5,518 nucleotides of DNA from Thermoanaerobaculia bacterium (GCA_023700825.1 JAMPYE010000324.1:1-5518); one strand, 5' to 3'; positions 1-5,242 are shown, counted from the first letter of the stretch. The notes: a model not told the origin generated them from the sequence alone. Numbers and translations: made by a program.

Positions 1-20
1 CCGCGCGCCGGCGGCAGTCG

Positions 21-317
21 TCAACCCCCGACGGCCAGAGTACGGGGGTACCGGTATTCGCGCCGCTGCGTCGCCGAATTGACGAGATCGCGGCGGAGAT
101 ACTCGATCTTGATTTCGCGTTGCGGGTCCTGCGCGAGGTGGAGAAGACACGCCTTGTCGAGAATGACCATGGAAAGCCTCCATCCGAAACCGCGGCGGAC
201 CCGATACCGGATCGTCCTCGCGTCCTCTGAATGGAACTCGACTTCCGTCGGAATCACGCCGATGATCTGGCGCGCGACTTCCGTAATGCGTGACGTTTCT
301 TTCTTCGCCAGGGGCAT
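21..317 (-). CDS. Hypothetical basic protein, 98 aa, function unknown
   Basis: I do not recognise this protein. It is soluble-looking, has no signal peptide or membrane segment, and contains many Arg and Lys. An N-terminal stretch (residues 1-20, beginning MPLAKKETSRI) looks helical. Residues about 23-65 alternate polar and hydrophobic residues as in beta strands (EVEFHS, IRYRVRR, WRLSMVIL). The last third is rich in Arg and Tyr (EYLRRDL, RREYRYPR). The ATG at 317-315 is preferred to an upstream GTG at 353 because a good Shine-Dalgarno, GAGGTGAG (321-328 read on the minus strand), sits just before it, while the GTG has none. The gene lies downstream of the ferredoxin in the same direction, 113 bp away, and probably has its own AT-rich promoter. 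It reads as a genuine gene (ribosome site, ordinary composition), but no function can be assigned. Confidence 0.7.
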   Translation of the reverse strand: MPLAKKETSRITEVARQIIGVIPTEVEFHSEDARTIRYRVRRGFGWRLSMVILDKACLLHLAQDPQREIKIEYLRRDLVNSATQRREYRYPRTLAVGG

Positions 318-338
318 GTCCTCACCTCGTTGCCTTTG

Positions 339-344
339 AATATA
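339..344 (-). promoter_or_regulatory. Possible -10 element (TATATT) for the 98-aa gene
   Basis: On the minus strand TATATT lies 22 bp before the ATG at 317, in the only AT-rich stretch of the gap between this gene and the ferredoxin. A start about 7 bp downstream would leave a leader of roughly 15 nt that still contains the GAGGTGAG ribosome site. No convincing -35 hexamer is visible at 16-18 bp, so this is only a weak candidate. Confidence 0.25.
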
Positions 345-405
345 AAGACGCACGAAGTCAGGAAAGGTTTGCGTCGAGCTGCAAAATCTCTGTGAACGGC
401 CTCAA

Positions 406-445
406 CCCGGTGAAACCGGGCGCGAGGCCCTCAACGTAAAGGGCC
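406..445 (-). other. Two adjacent hairpins at the 3' end of the ferredoxin gene
   Basis: GGCCCT (426-431) pairs with AGGGCC (440-445) around an 8-nt loop and overlaps the ferredoxin stop codon. Immediately beyond it CCCGGT (406-411) pairs with ACCGGG (415-420) around a 3-nt loop. Neither is followed by a T-run on the minus strand, so they do not meet the usual criteria for an intrinsic terminator. They may protect the transcript end or cause pausing. Confidence 0.35.
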
Positions 446-730
446 CCAATACGTCGTGGTCACGGTGACGTCGCCCTTGACCGTGGCCTGACAGGCGAGC
501 CGTTCGTCGCGGGCAAACGCGAGCTCGCTTCCCTTCGCACGCTCGACGCTCGACGGTGGGCCGAGATTCTCCGCTCCCGCGACGACGCGCACACGACAGC
601 GCGCGCACCAGCCTACGCCGCCACAGCTGTTTCCGATCGGCGCGCCCGCGCGGCGCGCGACGTCGAGTATCGTCTCGTCCTCGAGAGGCGAACCCTCGAG
701 TCCGAGCGGTGCGAATCGGACGAGTGTCAT
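431..730 (-). CDS. 2Fe-2S ferredoxin (plant-type fold), 99 aa
   Basis: A small cytoplasmic electron carrier. The cluster ligands are plain: C36, C42 and C45 in a C-x5-C-x2-C loop (SCGGVGWCARC), with the fourth ligand C80 in LACQA. This spacing is typical of the 2Fe-2S plant/adrenodoxin-type ferredoxin fold. The wording around the loop (CGGxGxCxxCRVxVxxG, then RLACQ and GDVTV) most resembles the ferredoxin domains found at the N terminus of corrinoid-protein activators such as RamA/RACo. Here the domain stands alone at the length of a free ferredoxin. The start at ATG 730 leaves a normal first beta strand (TLVRFAPLG), although no clear Shine-Dalgarno precedes it. It follows queA on the same strand after a repeat-rich 189-bp gap. 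The redox partner is not visible. The family call is firm; the physiological role is open. Confidence 0.92.
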   Translation of the reverse strand: MTLVRFAPLGLEGSPLEDETILDVARRAGAPIGNSCGGVGWCARCRVRVVAGAENLGPPSSVERAKGSELAFARDERLACQATVKGDVTVTTTYWGPLR

Positions 731-765
731 GCGGGTGGGAGAAGTATCGCGCGGGTGCGTGGAGA

Positions 766-800
766 GTTGTTAGTTGTTAGTTGTTAGTTGTTAGTTGTTA
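766..800. repeat. Heptanucleotide tandem repeat, 5 x GTTGTTA
   Basis: Five perfect head-to-tail copies of GTTGTTA occupy 35 bp in the queA-ferredoxin gap. The tract is AT-rich in a GC-rich window. Its size and unit length recall the short tandemly repeated heptamers (STRR) known from filamentous cyanobacteria, though nothing else here is cyanobacterial. Reverse-complement copies (TAACAAC at 902-908, GAACAAC at 909-915) lie about 100 bp away. Confidence 0.95.
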
Positions 801-915
801 AACAGGTCGCGTGACACGCGAGATTTGCGGCTCTCGATGAAGAGCCCAAGTTCGACTCGCACTCGATACTGGACGCGGCCGCGCAATTCGCACTGCCTGT
901 CTAACAACGAACAAC
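787..915. repeat. Segment bounded by 20-bp imperfect inverted repeats (possible MITE/REP-like element)
   Basis: The left end (787-806, GTTGTTAGTTGTTAAACAGG) and the reverse complement of the right end (896-915, GTTGTTCGTTGTTAGACAGG) match at 18 of 20 positions. They enclose 89 bp. Inside are two compact hairpins: TCGCGT/ACGCGA (807-812 with 816-821) and GGCTCT/AGAGCC (829-834 with 841-846). GCGAGATTTGCG (818-829) is also imperfectly complementary to CGCAATTCGC (882-891). No coding frame fits the segment. It could be a small non-autonomous mobile repeat, a dispersed palindromic element, or a structured transcript region. No target-site duplication could be established. Confidence 0.5.
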
Positions 916-919
916 TCCC

Positions 920-1987
920 CTAACAGCTACCGCCCGCCCCCCCTTGCCGTTCCACAAACATGCAATCGCCGAAGCTGAAGAAGAGGTACTTCTCGCGAAT
1001 CGCTTCGGCGTAGGCCTGGCGCACGAGTTCGCGTCCGGCGAAGGCGGAGACGAGCATGAGCAGCGTCGATTCAGGGAGGTGGAAGTTCGTCAGCAGTGCG
1101 TCGACGACGCGAAACCTGTAGCCGGGCGTGATGAAGAGCGCCGTCGACGAGTCGCCGGTTGCGACGTTTCCCTCCTCGTCCGCCGCGCTCTCGAGCGCAC
1201 GCACGCTCGTCGTCCCGACGGCCACGACGCGCCCCCCGCGCGCTTTCGTGCGGGCGACGGCCTGCGCGGTCGACTCCGGCACGGTGAACCACTCGGTGTC
1301 CATCCGATGGTCGGCGAGCTTCTCGGCAGTCACTGGGCGAAAGGTGCCGACACCGACGTGCAGTGTCAGGCGCGCGATTTCCACGCCGCGCGCTGCGACC
1401 TCCTCGAGGATCGCCGGGGTGAAGTGCAGACCGGCCGTGGGCGCCGCCACCGCGCCGCGATTCGCTGCGTAGACCGTCTGGTACGCCTCGCGATCTTCCG
1501 CGCGCGGCGCGTCGCGACGGATGTACGGCGGGAGCGGGGTGACCCCGATCGCGTCGAGCTCCGTCCAGAAGGCCGACTCGTCGGCCGCGCCTTCGAAGCG
1601 GACGGCAACGCTCCCGTCGTCGAGCTTCTCATCGACGATCGCCGCGAGCCCGTCGGAGAAGACGAGCAGATCGCCCGGCCTAACGCGCTTCGCAGGCCGG
1701 CAGAGTGCGTGCCACCGCAGCGGCGCAACCCTCCGCGTCAGCAGCAGCTCGATTCCCTTCGCCATGTTCCCTCGGGGACGAGAAACGATCCGCGCCGGGA
1801 ACACCTCCGTGTCGTTGAGCACCACGAGGTCGCCCGGCGCGAGCAGTGCCGGGAATCGCTCGAACCCGAGATGCTCGATCGCTCCATTCGCCGGATCGAG
1901 CCGCAGCATGCGCGACCGCCCGCGCTCTCGCGCTTCCTGCGCGATCAGCTCGGGGGGGAGGTCGTACCAGAAGTCGCTTCGCAGCAT
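920..1987 (-). CDS. queA: tRNA preQ1(34) S-adenosylmethionine ribosyltransferase-isomerase (QueA)
   Basis: QueA transfers and isomerises the ribosyl group of S-adenosylmethionine onto 7-aminomethyl-7-deazaguanine at the wobble position of Asp, Asn, His and Tyr tRNAs. The product is epoxyqueuosine, the penultimate step of queuosine synthesis in the cytoplasm. With the ATG at 1987 as residue 1, the 355-aa product matches the roughly 356 aa of the E. coli enzyme. Family blocks appear in order: LNDTEVFPARI (57-67), LPPYIRR (152-158), GAVAAPTAGLHFT (178-190), LHVGVGTFRPV (209-219), VGTTSVRALES (257-267), TNFHLPEST (near 300-308) and YLFFSFGDCMFV (334-345). The frame stays open upstream to a TTG at 2092, but that extension is not family-like; the ribosome site before 1987 is weak. 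The tail ends in a Gly-rich stretch encoded over a run of seven G. tgt and the other queuosine genes are not in the window. Confidence 0.97.
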   Translation of the reverse strand: MLRSDFWYDLPPELIAQEARERGRSRMLRLDPANGAIEHLGFERFPALLAPGDLVVLNDTEVFPARIVSRPRGNMAKGIELLLTRRVAPLRWHALCRPAKRVRPGDLLVFSDGLAAIVDEKLDDGSVAVRFEGAADESAFWTELDAIGVTPLPPYIRRDAPRAEDREAYQTVYAANRGAVAAPTAGLHFTPAILEEVAARGVEIARLTLHVGVGTFRPVTAEKLADHRMDTEWFTVPESTAQAVARTKARGGRVVAVGTTSVRALESAADEEGNVATGDSSTALFITPGYRFRVVDALLTNFHLPESTLLMLVSAFAGRELVRQAYAEAIREKYLFFSFGDCMFVERQGGAGGSC

Positions 1988-2160
1988 CGAATCCACACCC
2001 AGAACCGCATTCTCCCGCCGGCTCATCCGTCGGTTCACCACCGGCTTCCGGTTCTCTGTAGGAACCTCCCCTTGGCCCACTCCACGGGTCAATCTAACTC
2101 CCGCTGACCCACCCGAGTCTTCATTTTTGGCCCAATCATCGACCCATCACAGCTTCGACG

Positions 2161-2182
2161 GAACCACAACATGTTTTGTTTC
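2161..2182. promoter_or_regulatory. 22-bp imperfect palindrome, possible enhancer/operator site
   Basis: The sequence is symmetric around AACATGTT (2168-2175), with 9 of 11 base pairs matching across the dyad; the outer arms read GAA and TTC. Its centre lies about 37 bp before the GG of the sigma-54-type promoter, near -61 of the predicted start. This would suit a dimeric activator such as a bacterial enhancer-binding protein, although such sites are often further upstream. It might equally be a repressor site acting on queA. Confidence 0.4.
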
Positions 2183-2206
2183 TGAGATTTAAGGAACAGG
2201 AAGGAA

Positions 2207-2222
2207 TGGCCCGACCATTGCT
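2207..2222 (+). promoter_or_regulatory. Sigma-54-type (-24/-12) promoter upstream of the PilZ gene
   Basis: TGGCCCGACCATTGCT matches the RpoN consensus TGGCACG-N4-TTGCW with one mismatch. The invariant GG (2208-2209) and GC (2220-2221) are exactly 10 bp apart. Transcription would begin near 2233, giving a leader of about 22 nt that contains the AGGAG ribosome site (2243-2247) and no more. The placement relative to the gene argues strongly against a chance match. Activity would need RpoN and an AAA+ activator, neither of which is in the window. Confidence 0.6.
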
Positions 2223-2242
2223 TAGACCTCCTTCAGAAACGT

Positions 2243-2247
2243 AGGAG
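2243..2247 (+). promoter_or_regulatory. Shine-Dalgarno of the PilZ gene
   Basis: AGGAG lies 7 nt before the ATG at 2255 and fixes this start. It also falls inside the short leader predicted from the sigma-54-type promoter. Confidence 0.85.
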
Positions 2248-2254
2248 CTTCGCA

Positions 2255-3115
2255 ATGCCAGCGGTCCAGCACCCAGTCAACGCCCGAGAGACCCGCCGAT
2301 TCGTCTTTCGCCGCCCCTGCGCGGCGAGCTTTGGCGAGGTGCCCATCACGCTCATTGATCTCTCGCGCTCGGGTGCACAGGCGATGCACCACGAGCCGAT
2401 ACCTCTGGGCACCGAGTCGAGGATCGAGGTTTCGGTTCCCGGCGCGGCGAGGCTCCTGTCGCTTCGAGCGCGCGTGGTGTGGAGCCGCCGCGCAGAATCG
2501 AGCGGTCGGCAGAAGATCGGGCTGGCGATCACCGACGAGCGATTCGACCTTGCCGCCGACCTGATCGATCAGATGGTGCGGATGCGTTGGGTCGAGGTCG
2601 AGCGTCGTCCCGGCTCGCGCCCGGCGTCGAAGACTCTCTCTGCGCCCTCGCACTCGCTCGACGAAGCGCGCCGGGCTCTCGCCTTCGTTTCGAGAGGCAA
2701 CCCCGCAGCGAACCGCTGGATCGAGCGCGTGAAGAGCGACTGGACACCGACCGACCGACATCCCGTGGAAGTGCTCGCGGCATGGGAGCTGCTCGGCCGC
2801 ACGATCGACGTCGAGATCGTCGCATTCGCGCATCGCGAGCAGGAGTCTTTCGTGTTTTCGGCCTCGGATTTTCTCGACGAGAGCGACGCGCCGGAAATCG
2901 CGATCGCGGAAGCGCGTCGCGCTCTCGCGTTCCTCGCGAAGAACCGGAGCGCGGCCGCGCGCTGGCTGTCGTTCGTTCGCGAGACGACGCCGGAGAGCCA
3001 ACATCCCGAGGAAGTTCTCGCTGCGTGGGAGCTGCTGGGGCGGAGCGTCGACCTCGAAGTCGTCGCGCTCGCGCACGGCGAGCGACGGCGCGCGCCGCAA
3101 TTCCCTGTAGCGTAG
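2255..3115 (+). CDS. PilZ-domain protein with a duplicated C-terminal module, 286 aa
   Basis: The N-terminal part (about residues 10-110) is a PilZ domain, a family that commonly binds cyclic di-GMP. It has the RxxxR motif (R15 and R19 in RRFVFRR), the D-x-S-x-x-G motif (D35, S37, G40 in IDLSRSG) and the closing strands RVVWSRR and KIGLAI. All these binding residues are present, so ligand binding is plausible. The C-terminal half is not a family I recognise. It contains two copies of a roughly 60-residue module (137-195 and 219-276), each beginning EARRALAF and containing EVLAAWELLGR and later AH-x-E. The protein has no signal peptide or membrane segment and should be cytoplasmic. It stands first in a rightward group with speA 58 bp downstream, behind a sigma-54-type promoter. 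The role is probably cyclic di-GMP-dependent output, perhaps in motility, pili or biofilm; the partner is unknown. Confidence 0.88.
   Translation: MPAVQHPVNARETRRFVFRRPCAASFGEVPITLIDLSRSGAQAMHHEPIPLGTESRIEVSVPGAARLLSLRARVVWSRRAESSGRQKIGLAITDERFDLAADLIDQMVRMRWVEVERRPGSRPASKTLSAPSHSLDEARRALAFVSRGNPAANRWIERVKSDWTPTDRHPVEVLAAWELLGRTIDVEIVAFAHREQESFVFSASDFLDESDAPEIAIAEARRALAFLAKNRSAAARWLSFVRETTPESQHPEEVLAAWELLGRSVDLEVVALAHGERRRAPQFPVA
2663..2839 (+). repeat. Module copy 1 of the duplicated PilZ C-terminal repeat
   Basis: Encodes residues 137-195 of the PilZ protein. About 35 of 60 aligned residues are identical to copy 2, with one single-residue gap before the conserved HP. The DNA is also visibly similar, especially over the EVLAAWELLGR part (from 2759), so the copies arose by internal duplication. 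Confidence 0.85.
2909..3082 (+). repeat. Module copy 2 of the duplicated PilZ C-terminal repeat
   Basis: Encodes residues 219-276. It is separated from copy 1 by about 23 residues rich in acidic and aromatic residues (FVFSASDFLDES). The most conserved core is EVLAAWELLGR, followed by an alternating stretch ending in AH-x-E. Confidence 0.85.
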
Positions 3116-3137
3116 CGCCCCGCGTTGCCTTATCGTT

Positions 3138-3167
3138 TTCTCCATCGCCCAGGATGGCGAAGGAGAA
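3138..3167 (+). promoter_or_regulatory. Hairpin sequestering the speA ribosome-binding site
   Basis: TTCTCCATCGCC (3138-3149) pairs with GGCGAAGGAGAA (3156-3167) in 11 of 12 positions around a 6-nt loop, with a single A-A mismatch. Two further pairs (3134-3135 with 3169-3170) may extend the stem past a small bulge. The right arm contains the AAGGAG of speA (3160-3165), so the folded form should hide the ribosome site. No T-run follows on either strand, which argues against a simple terminator. The function is inferred from structure only. Confidence 0.6.
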
Positions 3168-3177
3168 TCGTAATTGA
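3154..3177 (+). CDS. Possible seven-codon leader ORF overlapping the speA start
   Basis: ATG in the loop of the leader hairpin opens a frame encoding MAKENRN. Its TGA (3175-3177) overlaps the speA TTG (3174-3176). Translation of it would open the hairpin and deliver ribosomes to the speA start. Its own ribosome site is poor (only AGG immediately before the ATG), so it may be fortuitous. Confidence 0.25.
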   Translation: MAKENRN

Positions 3178-5117
3178 GCGAGAACCAGACTCTCGTCGAG
3201 CAGGCCGCGTGGACCGTCGACGACGCCGTGTCGCACTACATGATCGACCGCTGGGGCGGCGGCTATTTTTCCGTCGACCCTGAAGGCCGCGTCGTCGTCG
3301 CCCCGCTTCAGGACAAGGGGGGAACGATCCCGATCGTCGATGTCCTTCGCGAAGCGCTCGACCAGGGGCTCCACTCTCCGATGCTGATCCGCTTTCAGGA
3401 TCTGCTCCGCCATCGGGTCGTCACGCTGAACGAGGCGTTCAATCGCGCGATCGCGGAGACGAAGTTCCAGGGGACCTACCGCGGGGTCTTTCCGATCAAA
3501 GTGAACCAGCTCCGCGAGGTCGTCGAGGAGATTCTCGACGCGGGCCAGCCTTACCACATGGGAGTGGAGGTCGGCTCCAAGCCCGAGGTCTTCGCGGGCC
3601 TCGCGGTCCACAGCGATCCCGAGTCGCTCATCATCTGCAACGGCTACAAGGACTCCGCCTACATCCGCATCGCGCTCATCGGCCGGAAGCTCGGCAAGAA
3701 GGTGATTCTCGTTGCCGAGAAGCTGAGCGAAGTGCGCGAGATCGTTCGCATCGCCGGCGAGATGGGAGTGCAGCCCTACATCGGATTCCGCGTCCGACTT
3801 GTGTCGAAGGGCTCGGGCCTCTGGGCGACGAGCGGGGGGGAGAACGCGAAGTTCGGCCTGTCGACCTCGGAGATCCTCCAGGGGCTCGACATCATGCGCG
3901 ACGCCGGGATGGAGGACTCGCTCAAGCTCGTCCATTTCCACATCGGCTCGCAGATCACCGACATCATGATGATCAAGCGCGCGGTCCGCGAGGCGGCGCG
4001 CTATTACGCGAAGCTGCGCAAGATGGGGCACTCGCTCGAGTATCTCGACGTCGGCGGCGGTCTCGCGATCGACTACGACGGCTCGCGTTCGACCTTCCAC
4101 TCGTCGATGAACTACACGGTCGCCGAGTATGCGAGCGACATCGTCTACAACATTGCCGACATCTGCGACGAGGAAGGCGTCCCTCACCCGAACATCGTCT
4201 CGGAGTCGGGACGCGCCCTCGTCGCGCACCACTCGGTGCTCGTCGTCGAGGCGTTCGGCTCGATCGAGAAGACCCCCGTGCAGAAGCTCGACGTCGGTTC
4301 GCGCGATCACAAGCTGATCGAAGAGCTCGAGTACATCCACTCGCACCTCACGATCCGCAACCTCACGGAGTCGTGGCACGACCTGCAGGGGATCAAAGAG
4401 GGGGCGCAGAACCGGTTCGAGCTCGGCGTCCTCGAGCTCGACGTGAAGGCACGCATCGAGAATCTCTTTTGGGAAATTGCCGAAGGAATCGAGAAGATTG
4501 CCTCGAAGCTCCCGCCCGAGGAAGTGCCGGAAGACATCGTCAACCTCTCCACGCAGCTCGCCGACCAGCACATCTGCAATTTCTCGGTCTTCCAGTCGCT
4601 GCTCGACCACTGGGCCCTCGGCCAGCTCTTCCCCATCATCCCCATCCACCGGCTCGACCGCGAGCCGACGCTCGAGTCGACGCTCGTGGACATCACGTGC
4701 GATTCGGACGGCAAGGTTTCGAAGTTCATCGATCTCTCCGACGTGAAGATGACGCTCCGCCTTCACGAGCTCGACGACCAGCCTTACTACCTCGGCATCT
4801 TCCTGACCGGCGCCTACCAGGACATCATGGGCGACCTGCACAACCTGTTCGGCCGGGTCAACGAGGTCCACGTCTTCCTCGACGAGGACGAGGAGAGCGG
4901 CTGGTACGTGGAGGAGACGATCCCCGGCAACACGATCGCCGAGGTGCTCCGGATGACTCAGTACGACACCAACGAGCTCGCCAAACGTATGAAGGTACAG
5001 ATCGACGCGGCGATCAAGGGCGACAGGCTCAAGCCGAACGAGGGGATGCGCCTGCTCGCCGACTACGAGAAGGGCATGGCGGACCACACCTACATGACCG
5101 CCGACCGCCGGACCTGA
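3174..5117 (+). CDS. speA: Biosynthetic arginine decarboxylase (SpeA)
   Basis: SpeA is a PLP-dependent enzyme that converts arginine to agmatine and CO2, the first step of the agmatine route to putrescine and spermidine. The 647-aa product is close to the 658 aa of E. coli SpeA and belongs to the alanine-racemase-fold (fold III) decarboxylases. The Schiff-base lysine is K109 in FPIKVNQ. HFHIGSQ (254-260), the phosphate-binding GGG (294-296) and ESGRA (344-348) complete the barrel. The catalytic Cys is C509 in DITCDSDGK, and GAYQD (546-550) lies in the C-terminal beta domain. All key residues are present. The start is TTG at 3174, set 8 nt after AGGAG (3161-3165) and giving the family-like N terminus (WTVDDAVSHYMIDRWGGGYF). 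This ribosome site lies in a strong hairpin. Enzymes acting on agmatine (SpeB, or AguA/AguB) are not in the window. Confidence 0.97.
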   Translation: MSENQTLVEQAAWTVDDAVSHYMIDRWGGGYFSVDPEGRVVVAPLQDKGGTIPIVDVLREALDQGLHSPMLIRFQDLLRHRVVTLNEAFNRAIAETKFQGTYRGVFPIKVNQLREVVEEILDAGQPYHMGVEVGSKPEVFAGLAVHSDPESLIICNGYKDSAYIRIALIGRKLGKKVILVAEKLSEVREIVRIAGEMGVQPYIGFRVRLVSKGSGLWATSGGENAKFGLSTSEILQGLDIMRDAGMEDSLKLVHFHIGSQITDIMMIKRAVREAARYYAKLRKMGHSLEYLDVGGGLAIDYDGSRSTFHSSMNYTVAEYASDIVYNIADICDEEGVPHPNIVSESGRALVAHHSVLVVEAFGSIEKTPVQKLDVGSRDHKLIEELEYIHSHLTIRNLTESWHDLQGIKEGAQNRFELGVLELDVKARIENLFWEIAEGIEKIASKLPPEEVPEDIVNLSTQLADQHICNFSVFQSLLDHWALGQLFPIIPIHRLDREPTLESTLVDITCDSDGKVSKFIDLSDVKMTLRLHELDDQPYYLGIFLTGAYQDIMGDLHNLFGRVNEVHVFLDEDEESGWYVEETIPGNTIAEVLRMTQYDTNELAKRMKVQIDAAIKGDRLKPNEGMRLLADYEKGMADHTYMTADRRT

Positions 5118-5128
5118 ATATTCCGTAC

Positions 5129-5144
5129 TGTGATTCGCGTCACG
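5129..5144. promoter_or_regulatory. CRP/FNR-family-like site
   Basis: TGTGA-TTCGCG-TCACG matches the CRP consensus TGTGA-N6-TCACA at 9 of 10 defined positions. It lies about 113 bp before the ATG of the secreted-protein gene and just 12 bp after speA. A match of this quality can arise by chance, and the regulator is unknown. Confidence 0.25.
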
Positions 5145-5242
5145 GCCGGCACGGGCCCGTTACCTGTAATCGGAATGGTGATTTCCAGCGCCGGGTTATC
5201 CGCGTTGGGAACGAGTCTTCACGAGATTCCGTCCTATGAATA

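Larger units (their letters stand above)
1988..2254. other. Divergent intergenic region between queA and pilZ
   Basis: This 267-bp region drives queA leftward and the PilZ gene rightward. Its right half holds the palindrome at 2161-2182, the sigma-54-type promoter at 2207-2222 and the PilZ ribosome site. The left half (1988-2160) is open in the queA frame, but I see no conserved coding there. I could not identify a convincing sigma-70 promoter for queA. Confidence 0.6.

Noticed and set aside
937..943. Run of seven C (G on the sense strand) near the 3' end of queA as a frameshift
   Set aside because: It lies beyond the conserved end (GDCMFV) in a variable tail that closes a few residues later, so nothing indicates a disrupted gene.
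1988..2092. 35-residue N-terminal extension of QueA from a TTG at 2092
   Set aside because: The extension has no family similarity, while the ATG at 1987 gives the usual QueA length and the expected N terminus. The ribosome site at 1987 is weak, so a small doubt remains.
944..2107. 387-codon frame antisense to queA
   Set aside because: It lies over queA, which has every family motif. The antisense translation is Arg/His/Glu-rich, without recognisable domains or a ribosome site, and is a composition artefact.
2129..2142. TGGCCCAATCATCG as a second sigma-54 site
   Set aside because: The GG is present, but the position 10 bp downstream reads GA rather than GC, so the -12 element fails.
2228..2247. 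CTCCT/AGGAG pairing in front of the PilZ gene as a second ribosome-site hairpin
   Set aside because: Only five base pairs with a 10-nt loop. If transcription starts near 2233, as the sigma-54-type promoter predicts, the left arm would not be in the transcript.
3834..3840. Run of seven G in speA as a frameshift or programmed slippage site
   Set aside because: The reading frame continues normally through the conserved SGGENAKFGLS block, and no alternative frame or structure supports slippage.
2529..5087. Very long open frame (852 codons) antisense to the PilZ gene and speA
   Set aside because: It mirrors speA and part of the PilZ gene, whose conserved motifs are unambiguous. GC-rich third positions remove stops on the opposite strand. 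The antisense product is a low-complexity Arg/Asp/Val/Leu-rich sequence with no domain.
5145..5160. GC-rich palindromes after speA as an intrinsic terminator
   Set aside because: The stems are short or have no loop, and no T-run follows on the + strand.
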